A stretch of 64,000 nt of DNA from contig NZ_CP133267.1 of the NCBI RefSeq assembly GCF_030915465.1, forward strand, positions 1,456,001 through 1,520,000, in the 5' to 3' direction. Position numbers and translations under genes: made by a program. The notes under the pieces were generated by a model that did not search any database, was not told the origin of the DNA, and worked only from the letters and a program-made list of their open reading frames with translations. The DNA comes from Neobacillus sp. PS3-34. Lineage in GTDB: Bacteria; Bacillota; Bacilli; Bacillales; Cytobacillaceae. Positions 57,745-64,000 of the stretch are shown here, piece by piece (the stretch's first letter is position 1; each line of letters begins with the position of its first letter).

Positions 57745-58213
57745 TATTAATTCAGGATAGCTCTGCTGGCGCAAAGCCTCATAAATCAGGATAGCTACTG
57801 TATTCGAAAGGTTTAAGGAACGAATATTATCATTCATAGGAATGCGCAGGCTAAGTTCCTTATTTTTTTCAATTACATCCTTTGGCAGCCCTGTCGTTTC
57901 GCGGCCAAAAATGAAATAATAATCCCTGCTTAAGTCGCTGTAATCGAAAGAAGAATGTGGCTTATTCCCGAATTTGGTCAAATAGAAAAATTCACCGCCC
58001 TCATTCTTTTCATAAAATTCATCCAGAGAATCATAGTAGACTACCTTAACAAATTCCCAATAATCAAGGCCCGCTCTTCAGCATTTTATCGTCTGTTGAA
58101 AATCCCAATGGCCGGATTAAATGCAGTGTTGTGCCTGTTCCTGCACATGTACGTGCGATATTTCCTGTATTAGATGGAATCTGCGGCTGATATAAAACTA
58201 CATGCAATGACAC
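57742..58213 (-). CDS. trmL: tRNA (cytidine(34)-2'-O)-methyltransferase TrmL, frameshifted
   Basis: This SPOUT methyltransferase is about 157 residues. The start is GTG at 58213 after GAGGTGAAGAAC. The first part reads [20 protein letters not shown] then [20 protein letters not shown] and DDKMLK. One base near 58070 restores [20 protein letters not shown]. The SAM-binding knot sequence [12 protein letters not shown] and [18 protein letters not shown] complete the family pattern. It methylates the wobble 2'-OH of Leu and other tRNAs. In B. subtilis it is cspR, next to yhbB and queG as here. Confidence 0.88.
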
Positions 58214-58278
58214 GTTCTTCACCTCATAAGTAAACTCTAAGTGCTATTATACCACTCTTATGTTTGCATACAAGTTTG

Positions 58279-59157
58279 TTAGTTTCCATCGAAAATGGAA
58301 TAGAATTTGTATTTTATTTTTGGTGTGTAAGCAGTGGAATCTTCATATGCCCAGTATCGCATCCGGCTGTTATAGGTGTGGGCATTCACAAGCGGCATTC
58401 CGTTCGCATCTTTGCCTGTTACAATGGTATTATGGTCAAAGCGTCCATCACCCTGGAAATCATAACAAATGACATCCCCTAATGTAAGCTGCTCCGGGCT
58501 TCTAACTTCGCTGGCCCTAAGTCCTGATTTTGAGTTGGCCAAATACAACCGAAGTGAATTGGCAACTGCCCAGCTGTAGCTATAATTATTGCGTTTCAGC
58601 CACCAGCCGGACGCCCGGCTCGGGTATCCCCTCATTGGCGATCCTCCATTGTGCAAACATTGAGAAATAAAGCTGGTGCAATCATTTTCAAATCTCTTAT
58701 ATGCCGGATTATAATCATTCCACCAGCGTTCTGCATATTGAACAGCTTTGAGACGGTTATATTGATACGCAAGTCTTTCGCTTACATCAATAAATTCCGA
58801 TAACGCTAAGTCCGCACCTTCCACAACTTTTTCTTGCCTCTTGACTTCCTCGTCTTCCACTAACACTCCTTTGTAAAATTTCGCCTCTCTTAATTCAATT
58901 TCTTCTTCTATATATAGGAGATCCTTTTGTTTAATAAGGTATTGAAAATGTACTTGGTAAATTGCTTTGCTAAATTCTCCTTCTTCTATTCTTTTAAGTA
59001 TCTTGCCAGAAGCTTTTGTTTTCACAATTTCTGCTGCTCTTTTCAAATGTGCTTCTTTCTTTTTCTCCGCTTTTTGGCATGGAGATTCTATTCCTCGGGG
59101 CTGGCTTACATATTGCTGCACTCTTTTTTCTAAAAACTCCTGAAGCTGTGACCTCAT
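58279..59157 (-). CDS. yhbB: Amidase-domain protein YhbB
   Basis: This 292-residue protein has an N-terminal helical region (residues 1-130) and a C-terminal Amidase_6 domain: YAERWWNDYNPAYKRFENDC, then TSFISQCLHNGGSPM with the probable nucleophilic Cys, and DVICYDFQGDGRFDHNTIVT with the catalytic His. No signal peptide is found. It resembles spore-associated cell-wall-type amidases. The neighbour trmL follows 66 bp downstream. Confidence 0.85.
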   Translation of the reverse strand: MRSQLQEFLEKRVQQYVSQPRGIESPCQKAEKKKEAHLKRAAEIVKTKASGKILKRIEEGEFSKAIYQVHFQYLIKQKDLLYIEEEIELREAKFYKGVLVEDEEVKRQEKVVEGADLALSEFIDVSERLAYQYNRLKAVQYAERWWNDYNPAYKRFENDCTSFISQCLHNGGSPMRGYPSRASGWWLKRNNYSYSWAVANSLRLYLANSKSGLRASEVRSPEQLTLGDVICYDFQGDGRFDHNTIVTGKDANGMPLVNAHTYNSRMRYWAYEDSTAYTPKIKYKFYSIFDGN

Positions 59158-59232
59158 CCTATTTCACTCCTTTCCCTTCATTCATATGAAAGAGAAAGGT
59201 TTTTAAATCAAAAAAATAAAGAAGCAGACCCC

Positions 59233-60371
59233 TTAGGCCAGCTCCTTTATCAGCTTTAATCCCTTTTCGATTTCTTCCTTAGCCTGTTCATCTGTTTCTG
59301 TTGCATTTGCCTCTTCAAGAGCATAAAGAGCAACGTCACCGCCGATTTTAGCCAGGGCCCATGCTGCTGTTCCCCGAATAACAGGTCTTGTATCTTCCTT
59401 CATTACCTCCGCTAGGGCAGGAACGGCTGTTACATCTTTAAAAAAGGCAAGTGCCAGGATTGCGTTTCTCTGAATTGGCTTTTTACCACGCCAGGAACCA
59501 GAAATATAGCCGAATTTCGCTTTAAATTCCTTGTTGCTTATTTTTAATAGCGGTTTTAGGAGTGGCTTTGCAATTTCAGGATCTGGCTCCATTTCATTAT
59601 GAAAATGAAAGTCTTTTCCTTTATTTACGGGGCACACAGTCTGGCATGTATCACAGCCGTAAATTCTATTTCCAATTTCCTCTCTGAATTCATCAGGAAG
59701 AAACCCCTTTGTCTGTGTTAAAAATGCAATGCAGCGCTGGGCATTGAGCTGGCCCCTTGAACAAGAGCACCGGTAGGACAGGCTTCAATACATTTTGTAC
59801 ATGTCCCACATTGGTCTTCAATTGGCTTATCAGGCTTAAAAGGGATATTAGTAATCATTTCACCAAGATAAACGTAGGAACCAAATTCCGGAGTAATGAT
59901 TGAACAGTTTTTGCCGCTCCAGCCGATTCCTGCTCTTTCCGCAACAGCCCTATCAACAAGTTCACCTGTATCAACCATTGATTTTAAATTTGCATCAGGG
60001 ATTTTTGCTAAAATAAATGCCTCCAACTGCTTAAGCTTGTCCCTCAAAATATGGTGATAGTCTTCACCCCAAGAAGCACGGCAAAATATACCCCGTCTCT
60101 CCCCTTTTTTACTCCGGACATGAATCCTCATTTTAGAAGGGTAGGCTAGGGCAATGGAGATAATTGATCTTGGTTCATCAAGCAGCAAATTGGGATTCAC
60201 ACGCTTCTCAATATCCGGCTCTTCAAATCCGGAATAATAATGAAGCTCCTGCTGCCTCAACAGCCGGTTCTTCATTTCTTCAAAGGGTGATGCGGTTGTA
60301 AAACCAATTTTATCGATGCCAATTACCTTGCTATACTCGATTAATTCGCCCTTAAATAGATTTACATCCAT
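59233..60371 (-). CDS. queG: Epoxyqueuosine reductase QueG, frameshifted
   Basis: The protein is about 379 residues when joined. It is a cobalamin- and [4Fe-4S]-dependent enzyme that reduces epoxyqueuosine in tRNA. The N-terminal part has RVNPNLLLDEPRSIISIALA, SWGEDYHHILRDKL, MVDTGELVDRAVAERAGIGW and GKNCSIITPEFGSY. The cluster motif CGTCTKCIEACPTGA is intact; the break near 59755 lies in a G run and adding one G gives QLNAQRCIAFLTQTKG. The second cluster (CDTCQTVCPVN) and HEAT-like repeats follow. Confidence 0.9.
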
Positions 60372-60484
60372 TTCAGTTCCTCCTTTCTTATAAGCTTTTT
60401 ATTAAAGGCTAGAGAGCCTGTTGAATTATGGGTTATCTCTTATTTATGATAAACTATTTTCAAAGATTAATGGAGGTGGAAAGT

Positions 60485-61156
60485 ATGGAAATTATTCTAT
60501 CTTCCCAGTTAAAAGAACTTATACCTGGATTTAAAACAGGTATCATTGAATATAAAAATATAATGGTCGGAGAATCACCGCAAATGCTCAAAGGCAGGCT
60601 CCAGATGTTCCAGGAGTCGATTTATTTTGACCTTGAAAATAAAAATGTAACCGAACTGTCTGGAATACAGGAATGGCGATCCATTTTCAAGCTCACCGGC
60701 AAGGATCCCAACCGGTACCGTCCATCCTCTGAAGCACTGTACCGAAGAATTAAAAAGAAAAATTTCCTTCCATCGGTACAAAGTGCAATTGATCTTAATA
60801 ATTTTTTCTCATTGCAATATCAGGTACCGATTGGCATTTATGATAGTGATCATCTTTGTGGACCCATTACTATCCGTATCGGCTCTAATGACGAAGAATA
60901 TACCGGTTTAAACGGGAGAATCAATTCCTTAAGTGACTTAATTATCTCCACTGATATAAACGGGCCATTTGGCAGCCCATTTGTTGATTCTGAAAAAACG
61001 CCAGTAACAGAAGACACCAGGAATGCTCTGCAAATCATTTATCTAACACCTTCTACCGATGAAGAGAATGCACTAAAACTCACACGCTCTTTAATGGAAA
61101 TGTTCATTCAAATTCATGGTGGCGAAGGAACATTCAAAGTAATGGGATGCGATTAA
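60485..61156 (+). CDS. B3/B4 tRNA-binding domain protein
   Basis: This 223-residue protein has the B3/4 domain of phenylalanyl-tRNA synthetase beta subunit, as a free-standing module: WRSIFKLTGKDPNRYRPSSE then ALYRRIKKKNFLPSVQSAID and NNFFSLQYQVPIGIYDSDH. The start at 60485 follows GAGGTGG. Free-standing B3/4 proteins may act in editing of mischarged tRNA, but this is not established. Confidence 0.82.
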   Translation: MEIILSSQLKELIPGFKTGIIEYKNIMVGESPQMLKGRLQMFQESIYFDLENKNVTELSGIQEWRSIFKLTGKDPNRYRPSSEALYRRIKKKNFLPSVQSAIDLNNFFSLQYQVPIGIYDSDHLCGPITIRIGSNDEEYTGLNGRINSLSDLIISTDINGPFGSPFVDSEKTPVTEDTRNALQIIYLTPSTDEENALKLTRSLMEMFIQIHGGEGTFKVMGCD

Positions 61157-61168
61157 AGCATCCTTTTT

Positions 61169-61408
61169 TAAAGGCCGTTTTCGTATACCTTGTTGCTATT
61201 TAAGGAGTAATTGATTTCCACTCCAGGATGCTCGCTTTCCGCGGGGCGGGCGGTGAGAATCCTCGACGCACAGCGCCTGCGGGGTCTCACCTGTCCCGCT
61301 GCTCCCGCAGGAGTCTCGCACCTTCCGTTCCAATCAACTTCTTTTTCAACGATTTTCTTTTAAAAACCTATTTACAAAAAAACAATCTTTTAGTAAACAA
61401 CCTTTTCA
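61169..61408. repeat. MITE-like dispersed repeat, copy 2
   Basis: It has the same modules and order as 15852-16152, with ends AAAGGCCGTTTTC and GTAAACAACCTTTT. It is about 240 bp, about 60 bp shorter internally. It lies between the B3/4 gene and the tRNA cluster. Confidence 0.82.
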
Positions 61409-61415
61409 ATAAATA

Positions 61416-61459
61416 AAAAAACGCAATGCCTCGTTATTTTTCAAACGAAACACTGCGTT
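61416..61459 (-). terminator. Terminator of the rRNA-tRNA operon
   Basis: On the minus strand AACGCAGTGTTTCGTT pairs with AACGAGGCATTGCGTT across an 8-nt loop, with few mismatches, followed by TTTTTTTA. It is 14 bp after the last tRNA. Confidence 0.85.
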
Positions 61460-61472
61460 GGATTAATATGTA

Positions 61473-61547
61473 TGGAGCGGGTGATGGGAATCGAACCCAC
61501 TACATCAGCTTGGAAGGCTGAGGTTTTACCAGTAAACTACACCCGCA
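61473..61547 (-). tRNA. tRNA-Gly (TCC)
   Basis: A complete cloverleaf is visible, with anticodon loop CTTCCAA and encoded CCA. It is the last tRNA of the operon. Its 5' end is also duplicated at 61681-61703. Confidence 0.93.
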
Positions 61548-61703
61548 AATTAATTTATGATGAAATTATATTTTTATTCTCGTACTCTAATGGCTCTTCC
61601 TCTACCAGCAAACTCAAAGTTGCATATGCGTCGAGACAACTCGCAGTGAATTCATGGTAGCCCTGCTCGTGGCTGAGCTTTTTACCAGTAAACTACACCC
61701 GCA
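61548..61703 (-). repeat. 156-bp insert duplicating the tRNA-Gly 5' end
   Basis: The minus strand of 61681-61703 repeats the first 23 bases of tRNA-Gly(TCC), TGCGGGTGTAGTTTACTGGT and so on, then diverges. The remaining 133 bp have an open frame, KLSHEQGYHEFTASCLDAYA then TLSLLVEEEPLEYENKN. It lies between two tRNA genes. Confidence 0.7.
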
Positions 61704-61773
61704 TTAAGAATTTTATCATTTTTTGTCGAATGAATAATTAAAATAAAAACAGGTTACCCTGTATTATTAAAAG

Positions 61774-61859
61774 TGGTACCGGTGGTCGGGGTCGAACCGA
61801 CACTCCAGAAGGAACACGATTTTGAGTCGTGCGCGTCTGCCAATTCCGCCACACCGGCG
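61774..61859 (-). tRNA. tRNA-Leu (CAA)
   Basis: 86 nt with a long variable arm. The anticodon loop CTCAAAA gives CAA. CCA is encoded. Confidence 0.93.
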
Positions 61860-61881
61860 TATTAAAATGTTTGTGAAGCAA

Positions 61882-61967
61882 TGCCGAGGACCGGAATCGA
61901 ACCGGTACGGTAGTCACCTACCGCAGGATTTTAAGTCCTGTGCGTCTGCCAGTTCCGCCACCCCGGC
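61882..61967 (-). tRNA. tRNA-Leu (TAA)
   Basis: Long variable arm, anticodon loop CTTAAAA gives TAA. CCA is not fully encoded. Confidence 0.93.
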
Positions 61968-62003
61968 GAAATCGTAAAGCAACAATACTCAACATTATAA
62001 TTA

Positions 62004-62078
62004 TGGAGGCGGCAACCGGATTTGAACCGGTGAATAAAGGTTTTGCAGACCTTTGCCTTACCACTTGGCTATGCCGCC
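62004..62078 (-). tRNA. tRNA-Cys (GCA)
   Basis: 75 nt with encoded CCA. The anticodon loop TCTGCAAA gives GCA. Confidence 0.94.
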
Positions 62079-62086
62079 ATAAAAAT

Positions 62087-62161
62087 TGGAGCGGAAGACG
62101 GGATTCGAACCCGCGACCCCCACCTTGGCAAGGTGGTGTTCTACCACTGAACTACTTCCGC
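62087..62161 (-). tRNA. tRNA-Gly (GCC)
   Basis: The anticodon loop TTGCCAA gives GCC. CCA is encoded. Confidence 0.94.
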
Positions 62162-62164
62162 AAA

Positions 62165-62239
62165 TGGCTGGGCTAGCTGGATTTGAACCAACGCATGTCG
62201 CAGTCAAAGTGCGATGCCTTACCGCTTGGCTATAGCCCA
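62165..62239 (-). tRNA. tRNA-Gln (TTG)
   Basis: The anticodon loop CTTTGAC gives TTG. CCA is encoded. Confidence 0.94.
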
Positions 62240-62279
62240 ATGATAATGTATTTTATAAATAAATTCAATAAGAAAAAAA

Positions 62280-62356
62280 TGGGGCGACTGATGGGAATCG
62301 AACCCACGAATGCCTGAACCACAATCAGGTGCGTTAACCACTTCGCCACAATCGCC
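62280..62356 (-). tRNA. tRNA-His (GTG)
   Basis: The anticodon loop TTGTGGT gives GTG. CCA is encoded. Confidence 0.94.
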
Positions 62357-62371
62357 AAAGAAAAATATAAT

Positions 62372-62445
62372 TGGCAGGGGTAGTAGGAATCGAACCCACA
62401 CCAAAGGTTTTGGAGACCTTCGTTCTACCTTTAAACTATACCCCT
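62372..62445 (-). tRNA. tRNA-Trp (CCA)
   Basis: The anticodon loop CTCCAAA gives CCA. The 3' CCA is encoded. Confidence 0.94.
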
Positions 62446-62452
62446 GTATAAA

Positions 62453-62536
62453 TGGTGGAGGGGGACGGATTCGAACCGCCGAACCCGAAGGAGCGGATTT
62501 ACAGTCCGCCGCGTTTAGCCACTTCGCTACCCCTCC
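62453..62536 (-). tRNA. tRNA-Tyr (GTA)
   Basis: 84 nt with a long variable arm. The anticodon loop CTGTAAA gives GTA. Confidence 0.94.
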
Positions 62537-62554
62537 GTATTGCTTTAAAGAAAA

Positions 62555-62630
<76 letters not shown>

Positions 62631-62643
62631 GTTAAACAATAAA

Positions 62644-62719
62644 TGGTGGCTCGGGACGGAATCGAACCGCCGACACAAGGATTTTCAGTCCTTTGCTCTA
62701 CCGACTGAGCTACCGAGCC
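62644..62719 (-). tRNA. tRNA-Phe (GAA)
   Basis: The anticodon loop CTGAAAA gives GAA. CCA is encoded. Confidence 0.94.
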
Positions 62720-62727
62720 AATTAAAA

Positions 62728-62803
62728 TGGCGGTCCCGACCGGGATCGAACCGGCGATCTCCTGCGTGACAGGCAGGCATGTTAACCGCTACACCACGGG
62801 ACC
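62728..62803 (-). tRNA. tRNA-Asp (GTC)
   Basis: The anticodon loop CTGTCAC gives GTC. CCA is encoded. Confidence 0.94.
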
Positions 62804-62806
62804 AAA

Positions 62807-62880
<74 letters not shown>

Positions 62881-63035
62881 ACAATAATAAAATATTCAAT
62901 TTGCCTATGCACTTTTATGCTTTTGGGCTGCCCTCATCTTGCCGCCCCGATTTCGGAAAGCATATTCAAGATGTGGCTCAATCGTTGCGCTGTAGCTTGA
63001 TCGAAGAAGCTTATTCGATCGTGCTCCACCCCGCG
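62881..63035 (-). repeat. 155-bp insert duplicating the tRNA-Met 5' end
   Basis: The minus strand at 63035-63022 repeats the first 14 bases of tRNA-fMet, with 8 bp of the upstream spacer also repeated, 155 bp away. The rest is unique and includes a frame SYSATIEPHLEYAFRNRGGK. It is the same length, within 1 bp, as the insert next to tRNA-Gly(TCC). Confidence 0.7.
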
Positions 63036-63053
63036 ACAATAATAATGAATATA

Positions 63054-63129
63054 TGGTGGAGGATGACGGGATCGAACCGCCGACCCTCTGCTTGTAAGGC
63101 AGATGCTCTCCCAGCTGAGCTAATCCTCC
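63054..63129 (-). tRNA. tRNA-Val (TAC)
   Basis: The anticodon loop CTTACAA gives TAC. CCA is encoded. Confidence 0.94.
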
Positions 63130-63134
63130 GAAAA

Positions 63135-63208
63135 TGGTGACCCCTACGGGATTCGAACCCGTGTTACCGCCGTGAAAGGGCGGTGTCTTAACCGCTTGAC
63201 CAAGGGCC
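63135..63208 (-). tRNA. tRNA-Glu (TTC)
   Basis: The anticodon loop CTTTCAC gives TTC. CCA is encoded. Confidence 0.94.
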
Positions 63209-63227
63209 ATTTGAAAAGTAATATAAA

Positions 63228-63319
63228 TGGCGGAGAGCAAGGGATTTGAACCCTTGAGACAGGGGTACCCGTCTACACGATTTCCAATCGTGCTCCTTCG
63301 GCCACTCGGACAGCTCTCC
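63228..63319 (-). tRNA. tRNA-Ser (GGA)
   Basis: 92 nt with a long variable arm. The anticodon loop TTGGAAA gives GGA. Confidence 0.94.
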
Positions 63320-63323
63320 ATTA

Positions 63324-63398
63324 TGGCTCCGCAGGCAGGACTCGAACCTGCGACCGATCGGTTAACAGCCGATAGCTCTACCACTGAGCTACTGCGGA
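63324..63398 (-). tRNA. tRNA-Asn (GTT)
   Basis: The anticodon loop CTGTTAA gives GTT. It is the first tRNA after 5S rRNA. Confidence 0.94.
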
Positions 63399-63409
63399 AT
63401 AATAATCAG

Positions 63410-63524
<115 letters not shown>

Positions 63525-63658
63525 CTATTGATAAGACATATCTTATTATAATGTCTTTTTCATTTTTTTCAAGAGAAAAATGATTTTTTTTCATTCTCTC
63601 AAAACTAGATAATGTAAGAAGAAGAAGTAAGTCGAGTTCGCTTTGTCATAAATGACTT

Positions 63659-64000
<342 letters not shown>

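Overview
The window looks like a chromosomal segment of a low-GC, spore-forming member of the Bacillaceae. The evidence is the B. subtilis-like blocks prkA-yhbH-trmL-yhbB-queG and appDFABC, AGGAGG-type ribosome binding sites with many GTG/TTG starts, FMN, SAM-I and c-di-GMP-I riboswitches, and an rRNA operon followed by a long tRNA train in the B. subtilis trnD order. The genus cannot be fixed from the sequence alone. No prophage, CRISPR array, plasmid gene or intact insertion sequence is visible.

Layout. 0-4.4 kb: a Fur-box cupin gene and a minus-strand operon (P-loop ATPase, then ferredoxin-dependent 2-oxoacid oxidoreductase delta, alpha, beta, gamma). 4.5-8.6 kb: a chemoreceptor under a c-di-GMP-I riboswitch, diverging from a secreted 5'-nucleotidase/cyclic phosphodiesterase. 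8.6-14 kb: an SDR gene with an ArsR repressor, an ArsB/NhaD-type permease behind a structured leader, an aldo/keto reductase and small proteins including YxcD. 14-16.4 kb: IS remnant, PspA and a membrane partner, a MITE-like repeat, and a phased 20-21 bp repeat. 16.4-19.2 kb: FMN riboswitch-ribE-ribBA-ribH, without ribD. 19.2-26 kb: M20 amidohydrolase, metNPQ behind three tandem SAM-I riboswitches, and a divergent SAM-I-like element before an esterase gene. 26-35 kb: regulator-MFS pair, OsmC, and three peptidases embedded among dispersed repeats. 35-43 kb: formate dehydrogenase operon (fdhF, DUF1641, psiE, DUF2294, fdhD) and an immune-inhibitor-A protease. 44-53 kb: appDFABC and a second, orphan pair of peptide-type permeases with a TetR regulator. 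53-61 kb: yhbH, prkA, a nitroreductase, trmL, yhbB, queG. 61-64 kb: second MITE-like copy, 17 tRNA genes, 5S rRNA and the 3' end of 23S rRNA, all minus strand.

An important caution: about 30 genes-internal frameshifts occur in 64 kb. Most are repaired by adding a single base, frequently in a short homopolymer, while both halves keep family-conserved sequence. This looks like uncorrected assembly indels rather than decay, so I annotate most broken genes over their reconstructed span. The most unusual biology is regulatory: four SAM-I-type elements within 1.1 kb enclosing a small Fur_reg_FbpA-like gene, a three-member ArsR operator set, a structured permease leader, and two equal-length 155/156-bp inserts that duplicate tRNA 5' ends.
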